Shown here: positions 47,896-60,630 of the stretch, in pieces
Position numbering within the stretch: the stretch's first letter is position 1
How the letters are laid out: each line of letters opens with the position of its first letter
NCBI GenBank assembly: GCA_963853835.1
Contig: OY970826.1
Location: 71,001-135,000, forward strand
From: Calendula officinalis
Lineage: Eukaryota; Streptophyta; Magnoliopsida; Asterales; Asteraceae
DNA: 64,000 nucleotides
Reading direction: 5' to 3'
Position numbers and translations under genes: made by a program
Notes under the pieces: model-generated
Told to the model about the DNA's origin: nothing
Database searches by the model: none
What the model saw: only the letters and a program-made list of their open reading frames with translations

Positions 47896-49493
47896 TTGCA
47901 GCACAGCAGCAATAGCAGTAGCTGCAGCAACAGTAGCAGCAGCAGCAGCAGTAGCAGCATCAGCAGTAGCTGTAGCAGTAGCAGTAACAGTACCAGTAGT
48001 AGTAGTAGTAGTAATAGCGGCAGTAGCACCAGCAGCCGCAGCAGCAGGAGTAGTAGTAGTAGTAGCAGTAGCAGGAGTAGTAGCACCAGCAGCTGCAGCA
48101 GCAACAGTAACAGTAGCAGTTGCAGTAGCAGTCACTGCATCAGCAGTAGCAGCAGCAGCAGTAGCAGTAGCATTAGCTTTAGCAGTAGCAGGAGTAGCAG
48201 TAGCAGTAGTAGGGGCAATAGCAGTGGCAGTAGCAGTAGCAGCAGCATTAGCTGCAGCAGCAGTAGCAGGAGCAGCAGCAGTAGCAGCAGCAGCAGCAAT
48301 AGTAGCCGCAGTAGCAGGAGCAGCAGCAGTAGCAGTAGCAGTAGCTGCATCAGCAGTAGGTGCAGTAGCAGTAGCAGTAACAGCAGCAGTAGTAGCAGTA
48401 GCAGTAGCACTAGCACTAGCAGTAGTAGTGGCAGTAGCAGTGGCAGAAGTAGTAGCAGTAGCTGTAGCAGTAGCAGTAGCAGTAGTAGTAGCAGTGGCAG
48501 AAGTAGTAGCTGTATTTGCAGCAGTATTTGCAGCAGCAGTAGCAATAGCAGCAGCAGAAGCAGCAGGAGCAGGAGCAGTAGTAGTAGCAGTATTATTAGC
48601 AGTAGCAGTAGCTGCAGCAGCAGTAGCTGCAGTAGAAGTAGCTGCAGTAGCAGTAGCAATAGCGGTAGCAGCAGCAGTAGCAGCAGCAGCAGTAGCAGCA
48701 GCAGTAGCAGTAGTAGTAGCAGTAGCAGTAGTAGTGGCAGTAGCAGTGGCAGAAGTAGTAGCTGTATTTACAGCAGTATTTGCAGCAGCAGTAGCAATAG
48801 CAGCAGCAGAAGCAGCAGGAGCAGGAGCAGTAGTAGTAGCAGTATTAGTAGCAGTAGTAGCTGCAGCAACAGTAGCAGCATCAGCAGTAGCAGTAGCAGG
48901 AGCAGTAGCAGTAGTAGCAGTAGCAGTAGCAATAGTAGTCGCAGTAGCAGCAGTAGTTGTGGTTGTAGCAGCGGGAATAACAGTAGCAGTAGCTGCAGCA
49001 GCGGCAGTAGCAGTAGCAGTAGCAGTAGCAGTAGAAGTAGCTGCAGCAGCAGTAGCTGTAGTAGCAGTAGCAGCAACAGTAGTAGCTGTAGCAGTAGCTA
49101 TAGCAGTAGCAGTAGCAATAGTAGTGGCAGTAGCAGTGGCAGAAGCAGTAGCAGTATTTGAGGTAGCAATAGCAGCAGCAGTAGAAATAGCAGCAGCAGC
49201 AGGAGCAGGAGCAGTAGCAGTATCAGTAGCAGTAGAAGTACCAGTAGCTGTAGCAGTAGTAGTGGCATTAGCAGTGGCAGTAGCAGTAGCAGTAGCCGCA
49301 GCAGCAGGACCAGCAGCAGTAGCAGCACCAACAGTAGCAGTAGCAGTAGCAGCAGCAGTAGCAGTAGCAGTTGCAGTAGCTCCAACAGCAGTAGCAGCAG
49401 CAGCAGTAGCAGCAGCAGCAGTAGCAGTAGCAGTAGCAGCAGTAGTAGCAGTAGCAGTAGCAGTAGCTGCATCAGCAGCAGTAGGAGAAGCAG
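47896..49493 (+). repeat. C-type monomer 7 (1598 bp), transition into the 6.32 kb block
   Basis: It begins at the C marker at 47896, which lies 5054 bp after 42842, so it starts as a third copy of the trimer. From about 48.35 kb it departs: no AGTAAAAGTAG, a GTAGAAGTAGCTGC word near 48630 and TATTTGAGG at 49155, which mark the family at 48.7-60.6 kb. Its C marker and the following sequence pair best with 60731-62020. Confidence 0.72.
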
Positions 49494-52400
49494 TTGCAGC
49501 ACAGCAGCAATAGCAGCAGCAGCAGTAGCAGTAGCAGTAGAAGTAGCAGCAGCAGTAGCAGTAGCTGCAGCAACAGTAGCAGCAGCAGCAGCAGTAGCAG
49601 CATCAGCAGTAGCTGTAGCAGTAGCAGTAACAGTACTAGTAGTAGTAGTAGTAGTAGTAATAGCGGCAGTAGCACCAGCAGCCGCAGCAGCAGGAGTAGT
49701 AGTAGTAGCAGTAGAAGGAGTAGTAGCACCAGCAGCTGCAGCTGCAACAGTAACAGTAGCAGTTGCAGTAGCAGTAGCAATCACTGCATCAGCAGTAGCA
49801 TCAGCAGCAGTAGCAGTAGCATTAACTTTAGCAGTAGCAGTAGTAGCAGTAGCAGTAGTAGGGGCAATAGCAGTGGCAGTAGCAGTAGCAGCAGCATTAG
49901 CTGCAGCAGCAGTAGCAGGAGCAGCAGTAGTAGCAGCAGCAGCAGCAATAGTAGCAGCAGTAGCAGGAGCAGCAGCAGTAGCAGTAGCAGTAGCAGTTGC
50001 TGCATCAGCAGTAGCTGCAGTAGCAGTAGCAATAACAGCAGCAGTAGTAGCTGTAGCTGTAGCAGTAGCAGTAGCAGTAGCAGTAGCACTAGCAGTAGTA
50101 GTGGCAGTAGCAGTGGCAGAAGTAGTAGCTGTAGCAGTAGCTGTAGCAGTAGCAGTAGCAGTAGTAGTGGCAGTAGCAGTGGCAGAAGTAGTAGATATAT
50201 TTGCAGCAGTATTTGTAGCAGCAGTAGCAATAGCAGCAGCAGAAGCAGCAGGAGCAGGAACAGTAGTAGTAGCAGTATTAGTAGCAGTAGCAGTAGCTGC
50301 AGCAGCAGTAGCTGCAGTAGCACTAGCAATAGCGGTAGCAGCAGCAGTAGTAGTTGTAGCGGTAGCAGTAGTAGCAGCAGTAGAAGTAGCAGTGGCAGAA
50401 GCAGTAGCAGTATTTGTAGCAGCAATTGCAGCAACAGTAGCAATAGCAGCAGCAGGAGCAGGAGCAGGAGCAGTAGCAGTAGCAGTAGCTGCAACAACAG
50501 TAGTAGCAGCAACATCAGTAGCAGCAGCAGTAGCAGCATCAGCAGTAGCAGGAGCAGGAGCAGTAGCAGTAACAGTAGCAGTAGTAGCAGTAGTAGTAGT
50601 AGTAGCAGTAGCACCAGCAGTAGAATTAGCAGTAGCAGCAGCAGCAATAGTAGTAGTAGTAGTGGCGGTAGCAGTGGCAGTAGAAGTAGTAGTAGCCGCA
50701 GCAGCAGCTGTAGCAGCAGCAGTAATCAGCAGCAGTAGAAGCAGTAGCAGTAGCAGCAGTAGTGGCAGTAACAGTGGCAGTGGTAGGAGCAGTAGCAGTA
50801 GTAGTAGCAGTAGTAGTGGCAGTAGCAGTAGCAGTAGCCGCAGCAGTAGCAGCAGCAGTAGCAGAAACGACAGTAGCAGTAGCAGTAGCAGGAGCAGCAG
50901 CAGTAGCAGTTGCAGTAGCTCCAACACCAGTAGTAGTAGCAGCAGTAACAGTAGCAGCAGCAGCAGTAGCAGTAGCGGGAGCAGTAGCATTAGCCGTAGT
51001 AGCAGTAGCCGCAGCAGCAGTAGCAGCAGCATTAGTAGCAGTAGCAGTAGCAACACAACAGGAATAGCAGCAGCAATAGTAGAAGTAGCAGTAGTAGCAG
51101 CAGCAGTAGTAAGAGTAGCAGCAGTAGTTGTGGTAGTAGGAGTGGCAGTAATAGTAGCAGTAGCTGCAGCAGCAGTAGCAGGAGCAGCAGCAGTAGCAGC
51201 AGCAGCAGCAATAGTAGCAGCAGCAGCAGTAGCAGGAGCAGCAACAGTAGCAGTAGCAGTAGCAGTAGCTGCAATAGCAGTAGCAGTAACAGCAGCAGTA
51301 GTAGCTGTAGGAGTGGCAGTAGTAGTGGCAGAAATAGTAGCAGTACCAGTAGCTGTAGCAGTAGCAGTAGCAGTAGTAGTTGCAGTAGCAGTGGCAGAAG
51401 TAGTAGTTGTATTTGCAGCAGTATTTGCAGCAGCAGTAGCAATAGCAGCAGCAGAAGCAGCAGGAGCTGTAGTAGTAGCAGTATTAGTAGCAGTAGCAGT
51501 AGCTGCAGCAACAGTAGCAGCATCAGCAGTAGCAGTAGCAGGAGTAATAGCAGTAGTAGCAGTAGCAGTAGCAATAGCAGTAGCAGTAGCAATAGTAGTG
51601 GCAGTAGCAGTGGCAGAAGCAGTAGCAGTATTTGCAGCAGCAATTGCATCAACAATAGCAATAGCAGCAGCAGGAGCAGGAGCAGGAGCAGTAGCAGTAG
51701 CTTTAGCGACAGTAGCAGCAGCAGCAGTAGCAGCATGAGCAGTAGCAGTAGTAGTAGCAGTAGCAGGAGCAGGAGCAGTAGCAGTAGCAGTAGCAGTAGT
51801 AGCAGTAGCAGTAGCAGTAGCAGTAGCAGTAGCAGTAACAATAGCTACAGCAGAAGTAGGAGCATCAGCAGTAGCAGTAGCAGTAGCAGTAGCAGGAGCA
51901 GTAGCAGCAGTAGTAGTGGCAGTAGCAGTAGCGGTAGCAGTAGCAGTAGCAGTAGCAGTAGCCGTAGCAGTAGCAGTATTAGTGGAAATAGCAGTGGCAG
52001 TAGCAGTAGCAGTACCAGTAGCAGTAGCAGTAGTAGTGGCGGTAGCAGTAGCAGTCGCAGTAGCCGCAGCAGCAGGAGCAGCAGTAGTAGCAGCAGCAGC
52101 TGTAGCAGCAGCAGTAATCAGCAGCAGTAGAAGCAGTAGCAGTAGCAGTAGCAGGAACAGTAGCAGTAGCAGCAATAGCAGTAGTAGTGGCAGTAGCAGT
52201 AACAGTAGCAGTAGTAGTAGTAGTAGTAGCAGTAGTAGCAGTAGTAGCAGCAGTAGAAGTAGCAGTAGCAGCAGCAGCAGTAGTAGGAGTAGCAGCAGTA
52301 GCAGTTGCAGTAGCTCCAACAGCAGTAGTAGCAGCAGCAGTAGCAGCACCAACAGTAGCAGCAGCAGCAGTAGCAGCACCAACAGTAGCAGCAGCAGCAG

Positions 52401-54370
52401 TAGCAGTTGCAGTATTTGCAGCAGCACTAGCAGCAGCAGCAGGAGCAGTAGCAGTAGCAGTATCAGTAGCAGTAGCAGTAGCTGCAGCAACAGTAGCAGC
52501 AGCAACATCAGTAGCAGCAGCAGTAGCAGCATCAGCAGTAGCAGTAGCAGGAGCAGTAACAGTAGTTGTAGTAGCAGTAGCAGTAGCAGTAGTAGTAGGA
52601 GTAGCAGTAGCAGCAGCAGTAGAAGTAGCAGTAGCAGCAGCAGCAGTAGTAGGAGTAGCAGCAGTAGTTGTGGTAGTAGCAGTGGCAGTAACAGTAGCAG
52701 TAGCAGTTGCAGTAACTCCAACAGCAGTAGCAGCATCAGCAGTAGCAGCACCAACAGTAGCAGCAGCAGCAGTAGCAGTAGTAGTGGCGGTAGCAGTGGC
52801 AGTAGCAATAGCAGTAGCAGTAGCCACAGCAGCAGGAGCAGCAGCTGTAGCAGCAGCAGTAATCAGCAGCAGTAGAAGCAGTAGCAGTAGCAGGAGCAGT
52901 AGCAGTAGCAATAGTAGTAGCAGTAGCAGTAGTAGTGGCAGTAACAGTGGCAGTGGCAGGAGCAGTAGCAGTAGCAGTAGTAGCAGCAGTAGTAGTAGCA
53001 GTAGCAATAGCCGCAGCAGCAGTAGCAGAAACGACAGTAGCAGTAGCAGTAGCAGGAGCAGCAGCAGTAGCAGTTGCAGTAGCTCCTACACCAGTAGTAG
53101 TAGCAGCAGCAACAGTAGCAGCAGCAGTAGCAGTAGCAGTAGCAGTAGCGGGAGCAGTAGCAGTAGCCGTAGTAGCAGTAGCCGCAGCAGTAGTAGCAGT
53201 AGCAGTAGCAGTAGCGGGAGCAGTAGCAGTAGCCATAGTAGCAGTAGCCGCAGCAGCATCAGTAGCAGTAGCAGTAGCAACACAACAGGAATAGCAGCAA
53301 CAACAGTAGAAGTAGAAGTAGTAGTAGCAGCAGTAGTAAGAGTAGCAGCAGTATTTGTGGTAGTAGCAGTGGCAATAACAGTAGCAGTAGCTACAGCAGC
53401 AGTAGCAGCAGCAGTAGCAGGAGCAGCAGCAGTAGCTGCAGCAGCAATAGTAGTAGCAGCAGCAGTAGCAGGAGCAGCAGCAGTAGCAGTAGCAGTAGCA
53501 GTAGCTGCATCAACAGTAGCTGTAGTAGCAGTAGCAGTAACAGCAGCAGTAGTAGCTGTAGCAGTAGCTGTAGCAGTAGCAGTAGCAGTAGCAGTAATAG
53601 TGGCAGTAGCACTGGCAGTAGCAGTAGCTGTAGCAGTAGCTGTAGCAGTAGCAGTAGCAGTAGCAGTAGCAGTAGTAGTGGCAGTAGCAGTGGCAGAAGT
53701 AGTAGCTGTATTTACAGCAGTATTTGCAGCAGCAGTAGCAATAGCAGCAGCAGAAGCAGCAGGAGCAGGAGCAGGAGCAGGAGCAGTAGTAGTAGCAGTA
53801 GTAGCTGCAGCAACAGTAGCAGCATCAGCAGTAGCAGTAGCAGGAGCAGTAGCAGTAGTAGCAGTAGCAGTAGCAATAGTAGTGGCAGTAGCAGCAGTAG
53901 TTGTGGTTGTAGCAGCGGGAATAACAGTAGCAGTAGCTGCAGCAGCGGCAGTAGCAGCAGCAGTAGCAGTAGCAGTAGCTGCAGTAGCATTAGCAGCAGC
54001 AGTAGCAGCAGCAGCAGTAGCTGCAGCAGCAGTAGCTGTAGTAGCAGTAGCAGCAGCAGTAGTAGCTGTAGCAGTAGCTATAGCAGTAGCAGTAGCAATA
54101 GTAGTGGCAGTAGCAGTGGCAGAAGCAGTAGCAGTATTTGCGGTAGCAATAGCAGCAACAGTAGAAATAGCAGCAGCAACAGTAGCAGTATCAGTACCAG
54201 TAGCTGTAGCAGTAGTAGTGGCATTAGCAGTGGCATTAGCAGTGGCAGTAGCAGTAGCAGTAGCCGAAGGAGCAGGACCAGCAGCAGTAGCAGCACCAAC
54301 AGTAGCAGTAGCAGTAGCAGCAGCAGTAGCAGTTGCAGTAGCTCCAACAGCAGTAGCAGCAGCAGCAGTA
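48700..54370 (+). repeat. 6.32 kb-offset duplication, left copy
   Basis: Marks C49494, N50724, A51053, N52116, N52861 and A53280 recur at C55817, N57044, A57370, N58433, N59169 and A59609, with offsets of 6,308-6,329 bp. TATTTGAGG at 49155 recurs at 55478. The block joins a C-type start to an S-unit-like middle (two N markers and an A near 50.7-52.9 kb) and ends in C-type sequence. The match stops near 54370, where this copy turns to CAGCACCAATAG and S-like sequence. Confidence 0.8.
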
Positions 54371-55019
54371 GCAGCACCAATAGTAGCAGCAGCAGCAGTA
54401 GCAGTAGTAGTGGCGGTAGCAGTGGCAGTAGCAGTAGCAGTAGCAGTAGCAGTAGCAGTAGCAGTAGCCGCAGCAGCAGGAGCAGCAGCTGTAGCAGCAG
54501 CTGTAGCAGCAGCAGTAGAAGCAGTATCAGTAGCAGTAGCAGTAGCAGGAGCAGTAGCAGTTGCAACCGTAGCAGTAGCAGTAGTAGTAGAAGTAGCAGT
54601 AGCAGTAACAGTAGTAGTGGCAGTAACAGTGGCAGTGGCAGGAGCAGTAGCAGTAGTAGTAGCAGTAGCAGTAGTAGTGGCAGTAGCTGCAGCAGCAGTA
54701 GCAACAATAGTAGCAGTGGTAGTAGCAGCACAGTAGCAACAGCAGTAGCAGCAGTAGCACTAGCGGTAGCAGTAGCAGTAGCAGCAGTAGCAGTAGTAGT
54801 GGCAGTAGCAGTAGCAATAGCGGCAGCAGTAACAACAGTAGTAGTAGTAGTAGCAGTAGCAGTAGCAGCACCAGTAGCAGCTGCAGCAGTAGTAGTATCA
54901 GTAGCAGTACCAGTAGCAGTAGCAGCAATAGCAGTAGCAGTAGCAGTAGTAGTAGCAGTAGCAGTAGTAGTGGCAGTAGCAGTAGCAATAGCGGCAGCAG
55001 CAGTGGCAGTAGTAGTAGC
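54371..55019 (+). repeat. Junction spacer between the two 6.32 kb copies, with a private slip
   Basis: About 650 bp have no obvious counterpart at the matching position of the right copy. It contains a long uninterrupted AGCAGT run near 54425-54465, a private register slip (an extra AC at 54730-54731 in AGCAGCACAGTAGC) and a GGCAGCAGTAACAAC word near 54822. It is still the same AGY repeat. It may come from a unit family that lies outside the window. Confidence 0.6.
54727..54734 (+). repeat. Private register slip in the junction spacer
   Basis: An extra AC (54730-54731) in AGCAGCACAGTAGC shifts the register by +2. It is needed to reconcile A53280 with C55817. It is the only slip in the array not shared with another copy apart from the one near 62449. 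It resembles the core of a C marker (GCACAG) without the rest of that motif. Confidence 0.85.
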
Positions 55020-58000
55020 AGTAGCAGTAGCAGTAGTAGTAGCAGTAGCAGTAGTAGTGGCAGTAGCAGTGGCAGAAGTAGTAGCTGTATTTACAGCAGT
55101 ATTTGCAGCAGCAGTAGCAATAGCAGCAGCAGAAGCAGCAGGAGCAGGAGCAGGAGCAGTAGTAGTAGCAGTATTAGTAGCAGTAGTAGCTGCAGCAACA
55201 GTAGCAGCATCAGCAGTAGCAGTAGCAGGAGCAGTAGCAGTAGTAGCAGTAGCAGTAGCAATAGTAGTCGCAGTAGCAGCAGTAGTTGTGGTTGTAGCAG
55301 CGGGAATAACAGTAGCAGTAGCTGCAGCAGCGGCAGTAGCAGTAGCAGTAGCAGTAGAAGTAGCTGCAGCAGCAGTAGCTGTAGTAGCAGTAGCAGCAAC
55401 AGTAGTAGCTGTAGCAGTAGCTATAGCAGTAGCAGTAGCAATAGTAGTGGCAGTAGCAGTGGCAGAAGCAGTAGCAGTATTTGAGGTAGCAATAGCAGCA
55501 GCAGTAGAAATAGCAGCAGCAGCAGGAGCAGGAGCAGTAGCAGTATCAGTAGCAGTAGAAGTACCAGTAGCTGTAGCAGTAGTAGTGGCATTAGCAGTGG
55601 CAGTAGCAGTAGCAGTAGCCGCAGCAGCAGGACCAGCAGCTGTAGCAGCACCAACAGTAGCAGTAGCAGTAGCAGCAGCAGTAGCAGTAGCAGTTGCAGT
55701 AGCTCCAACAGCAGTAGCAGCAGCAGCAGTAGCAGCAGCAGCAGTAGCAGTAGCAGTAGCAGCAGTAGTAGCAGTAGCAGTAGCAGTAGCTGCATCAGCA
55801 GCAGTAGGAGAAGCAGTTGCAGCACAGCAGCAATAGCAGCAGCAGCAGTAGCAGTAGCAGTAGAAGTAGCAGCAGCAGTAGCAGTAGCTGCAGCAACAGT
55901 AGCAGCAGCAGCAGCAGTAGCAGCATCAGCAGTAGCTGTAGCAGTAGCAGTAACAGTACTAGTAGTAGTAGTAGTAGTAATAGCGGCAGTAGCACCAGCA
56001 GCCGCAGCAGCAGGAGTAGTAGTAGTAGCAGTAGCAGGAGTAGTAGCACCAGCAGCTGCAGCAGCAACAGTAACAGTAGCAGTTGCAGTAGCAGTAGCAG
56101 TCACTGCATCAGCAGTAGCATCAGCAGCAGTAGCAGTAGCATTAACTTTAGCAGTAGCAGTAGTAGCAGTAGCAGTAGTAGGGGCAATAGCAGTGGCAGT
56201 AGCAGTAGCAGCAGCATTAGCTGCAGCAGCAGTAGCAGGAGCAGCAGTAGTAGCAGCAGCAGCAACAATAGTAGCAGCAGTAGCAGGACTAGCAGCAGTA
56301 GCAGTAGCAGTAGCAGTTGCTGCATCAGCAGTAGCTGCAGTAGCAGTAGCAATAACAGCAGCAGTAGTAGCTGTAGCTGTAGCAGTAGCAGTAGCAGTAG
56401 CAGTAGCACTAGCAGTAGTAGTGGCAGTAGCAGTGGCAGAAGTAGTAGCTGTAGCAGTAGCTGTAGCAGTAGGAGTAGCAGTAGTAGTGGCAGTAGCAGT
56501 GGCAGAAGTAGTAGATATATTTGCAGCAGTATTTGTAGCAGCAGTAGCAATAGCAGCAGCAGAAGCAGCAGGAGCAGGAACAGTAGTAGTAGCAGTATTA
56601 GTAGCAGTAGCAGTAGCTGCAGCAGCAGTAGCTGCAGTAGCACTAGCAATAGCGGTAGCAGCAGCAGTAGTAGTTGTAGCGGTAGCAGTAGTAGCAGCAG
56701 TAGAAGTAGCAGTGGCAGAAGCAGTAGCAGTATTTGTAGCAGCAATTGCAGCAACAGTAGCAATAGCAGCAGCAGGAGCAGGAGCAGGAGCAGTAGCAGT
56801 AGCAGTAGCTGCAGCAACAGTAGTAGCAGCAACATCAGTAGCAGCAGCAGTAGCAGCATCAGCAGTAGCAGGAGCAGGAGCAGTAGCAGTAACAGTAGCA
56901 GTAGTAGCAGTAGTAGTAGTAGTAGCAGTAGCACCAGCAGTAGAATTAGCAGTAGCAGCAGCAGCAATAGTAGTAGTAGTAGTGGCGGTAGTAGTGGCAG
57001 TAGAAGTAGTAGTAGCCGCAGCAGCAGCTGTAGCAGCAGCAGTAATCAGCAGCAGTAGAAGCAGTAGCAGTAGCAGCAGTAGTGGCAGTAACAGTGGCAG
57101 TGGTAGGAGCAGTAGCAGTAGTAGTAGCAGTAGTAGTGGCAGTAGCAGTAGCAGTAGCCGCAGCAGTAGCAGCAGCAGTAGCAGAAACGACAGTAGCAGT
57201 AGCAGTAGCAGGAGCAGCAGCAGTAGCAGTTGCAGTAGCTCCAACACCAGTAGTAGCAGCAGTAACAGTAGCAGCAGCAGCAGTAGCAGTAGCGGGAGCA
57301 GTAGCATTAGCCGTAGTAGCAGTAGCCGCAGCAGCAGTAGCAGCAGCATTAGTAGCAGTAGCAGTAGCAACACAACAGGAATAGCAGCAGCAATAGTAGA
57401 AGTAGCAGTAGTAGCAGCAGCAGTAGTAAGAGTAGCAGCAGTAGTTGTGGTAGTAGCAGTGGCAGTAATAGTAGCAGTAGCTGCAGCAGCAGTAGCAGGA
57501 GCAGCAGCAGTAGCAGCAGCAGCAGCAATAGTAGCAGCAGCAGCAGTAGCAGGAGCAGCAACAGTAGCAGTAGCAGCAGCAGTAGCTGCAATAGCAGTAG
57601 CAGTAACAGCAGCAGTAGTAGCTGTAGGAGTGGCAGTAGTAGTGGCAGAAATAGTAGCAGTACCAGTAGCTGTAGCAGTAGCAGTAGCAGTAGTAGTTGC
57701 AGTAGCAGTGGCAGAAGTAGTAGTTGTATTTGCAGCAGTATTTGCAGCAGCAGTAGCAATAGCAGCAGCAGAAGCAGCAGGAGCTGTAGTAGTAGCAGTA
57801 TTAGTAGCAGTAGCAGTAGCTGCAGCAACAGTAGCAGCATCAGCAGTAGCAGTAGCAGGAGTAATAGCAGTAGCAGTAGTAGCAGTAGCAGTAGCAATAG
57901 CAGTAGCAGTAGCAATAGTAGTGGCAGTAGCAGTGGCAGAAGCAGTAGCAGTATTTGCAGCAGCAATTGCATCAACAATAGCAATAGCAGCAGCAGGAAC

Positions 58001-60630
58001 AGGAGCAGGAGCAGTAGCAGTAGCAGTAGCAGTAGCTTTAGCGACAGTAGCAGCAGCAGCAGTAGCAGCATGAGCAGTAGCAGTAGTAGTAGCAGTAGTA
58101 GGAGCAGGAGCAGTAGCAGTAGCAGTAGTAGCAGTAGCAGTAGCAGTAGCAGTAGCAGTAACAATAGCTACAGCAGAAGTAGGAGCATCAGCAGTAGCAG
58201 TAGCAGTAGCAGTAGCAGGAGCAGTAGCAGCAGTAGTAGTGGCAGTAGCAGTAGCGGTAGCAGTAGCAGTAGCAGTAGCCGTAGCAGTAGCAGTATTAGT
58301 GGAAATAGCAGTGGCAGTAGCAGTAGCAGTACCAGTAGCAGTAGCAGTAGTAGTGGCGGTAGCAGTAGCAGTCGCAGTAGCCGCAGCAGCAGGAGCAGCA
58401 GTAGTAGCAGCAGCAGCTGTAGCAGCAGCAGTAATCAGCAGCAGTAGAAGCAGTAGCAGTAGCAGTAGCAGGAACAGTAGCAGTAGCAGCAATAGCAGTA
58501 GTAGTGGCAGTAGTAGTAACAGTAGCAGTAGTAGTAGTAGTAGCAGTAGTAGCAGTAGTAGCAGCAGTAGAAGTAGCAGTAGCAGCAGCAGCAGTAGTAG
58601 GAGTAGCAGCAGTAGCAGTTGCAGTAGCTCCAACAGCAGTAGTAGCAGCAGCAGTAGCAGCACCAACAGTAGCAGCAGCAGCAGTAGCAGCACCAACAGT
58701 AGCAGCAGCAGCAGTAGCAGTTGCAGTATTTGCAGCAGCACTAGCAGCAGCAGCAGGAGCAGTAGCAGTATCAGTAGCAGTAGCAGTAGCTGCAGCAACA
58801 GTAGCAGCAGCAACATCAGTAGCAGCAGCAGTAGCAGCATCAGCAGTAGCAGTAGCAGGAGCAGTAACAGTAGTTGTAGTAGCAGTAGCAGTAGCAGTAG
58901 TAGTAGGAGTAGCAGTAGCAGCAGCAGTAGAAGTAGCAGTAGCAGCAGCAGCAGTAGTAGGAGTAGCAGCAGTAGTTGTGGTAGTAGCAGTGGCAGTAAC
59001 AGTAGCAGTAGCAGTTGCAGTAACTCCAACAGCAGTAGCAGCATCAGCAGTAGCAGCACCAACAGTAGCAGCAGCAGCAGTAGCAGTAGTAGTGGCGGTA
59101 GCAGTGGCAGTAGCAATAGCAGTAGCAGTAGCCACAGCAGCAGGAGCAGCAGCTGTAGCAGCAGCAGTAATCAGCAGCAGTAGAAGCAGTAGCAGTAGCA
59201 GGAGCAGTAGCAGTAGCAACCGTAGCAGTAGCAATAGTAGTAGCAGTAGCAGTAGTAGTGGCAGTAACAGTGGCAGTGGCAGGAGCAGTAGCAGTAGCAG
59301 TAGTAGCAGCAGTAGTAGTAGCAGTAGCAATAGCCGCAGCAGCAGTAGCAGAAACGACAGTAGCAGTAGCAGTAGCAGGAGCAGCAGCAGTAGCAGTTGC
59401 AGTAGCTCCTACACCAGTAGTAGTAGCAGCAGCAACAGTAGCAGCAGCAGTAGCAGTAGCAGTAGCAGTAGCAGTAGCGGGAGCAGTAGCAGTAGCCGTA
59501 GTAGCAGTAGCCGCAGCAGTAGTAGCAGTAGCAGTAGCAGTAGCGGGAGCAGTAGCAGTAGCCATAGTAGCAGTAGCCGCAGCAGCATCAGTAGCAGTAG
59601 CAGTAGCAACACAACAGGAATAGCAGCAACAACAGTAGAAGTAGCAGTAGTAGTAGCAGCAGTAGTAAGAGTAGCAGCAGTAGTTGTGGTAGTAGCAGTG
59701 GCAATAACAGCAGCAGTAGCTACAGCAGCAGTAGCAGCAGCAGTAGCAGGAGCAGCAGCAGTAGCAGTAGCAGTAGCTGCATCAACAGTAGCTGCAGTAG
59801 CAGTAGCAGTAACAGCAGCAGTAGTAGCTGTAGCAGTAGCTGTAGCAGTAGCAGTAGCAGTAGCAGTAATAGTGGCAGTAGCACTGGCAGTAGCAGTAGC
59901 TGTAGCAGTAGCTGTAGCAGTAGCAGTAGCAGTAGTAGTGGCAGTAGCAGTGGCAGAAGTAGTAGCTGTATTTACAGCAGTATTTGCAGCAGCAGTAGCA
60001 ATAGCAGCAGCAGAAGCAGCAGGAGCAGGAGCAGGAGCAGGAGCAGTAGTAGTAGCAGTAGTAGCTGCAGCAACAGTAGCAGCATCAGCAGTAGCAGTAG
60101 CAGGAGCAGTAGCAGTAGTAGCAGTAGCAGTAGCAATAGTAGTGGCAGTAGCAGCAGTAGTTGTGGTTGTAGCAGCGGGAATAACAGTAGCAGTAGCTGC
60201 AGCAGCGGCAGTAGCAGCAGCAGTAGCAGTAGCAGTAGCTGCAGTAGCATTAGCAGCAGCAGTAGCAGCAGCAGCAGTAGCTGCAGCAGCAGTAGCTGTA
60301 GTAGCAGTAGCAGCAGCAGTAGTAGCTGTAGCAGTAGCTATAGCAGTAGCAGTAGCAATAGTAGTGGCAGTAGCAGTGGCAGAAGCAGTAGCAGTATTTG
60401 CGGTAGCAATAGCAGCAACAGTAGAAATAGCAGCAGCAGCAGTAGCAGTATCAGTACCAGTAGCTGTAGCAGTAGTAGTGGCATTAGCAGTGGCATTAGC
60501 AGTGGCAGTAGCAGTAGCAGTAGCCGAAGGAGCAGGACCAGCAGCAGTAGCAGCACCAACAGTAGCAGTAGCAGTAGCAGCAGCAGTAGCAGTTGCAGTA
60601 GCTCCAACAGCAGTAGCAGCAGCAGCAGTA
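55020..60630 (+). repeat. 6.32 kb-offset duplication, right copy
   Basis: It matches 48700-54370. Offsets fall from about 6,320 to 6,260 bp after 59.7 kb because this copy lacks about 57-60 bp there (a multiple of three). It ends near 60630, where it leads into a C marker at 60731 instead of the S-like spacer. TATTTGAGG lies at 55478. Single substitutions, such as AGGACTAGC near 56286 and a GTAGTAGTAACAG variant near 58510, separate it from the left copy. Confidence 0.8.

Larger units (their letters stand above)
504..59623 (+). repeat. A markers: 24 dispersed ACACAACAGGAATAG register slips (+2)
   Basis: Starts: 504, 4060, 5428, 6178, 7530, 8901, 11137, 14471, 15809, 18048, 21406, 22789, 25007, 26892, 31036, 32413, 34652, 36618, 40002, 45065, 51053, 53280, 57370 and 59609. 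The register moves by +2 at each. Two subtypes are set by the following bases. CAGCAGCAATAGTAG follows 504, 4060, 5428, 6178, 7530, 8901, 14471, 15809, 21406, 22789, 31036, 32413, 51053 and 57370. CAGCAACAACAGTAG follows the other ten. The second subtype is the only one found next to C-type sequence. Confidence 0.9.

Noticed and set aside
37782..49493. Tandem gene cluster, because a near-identical frame beginning with a Ser/Cys/Asn-rich string recurs every 1.65-1.75 kb
   Set aside because: Each frame starts at TTG in the C marker and is the AGY phase until the next slip. It is a signature of the satellite monomer.
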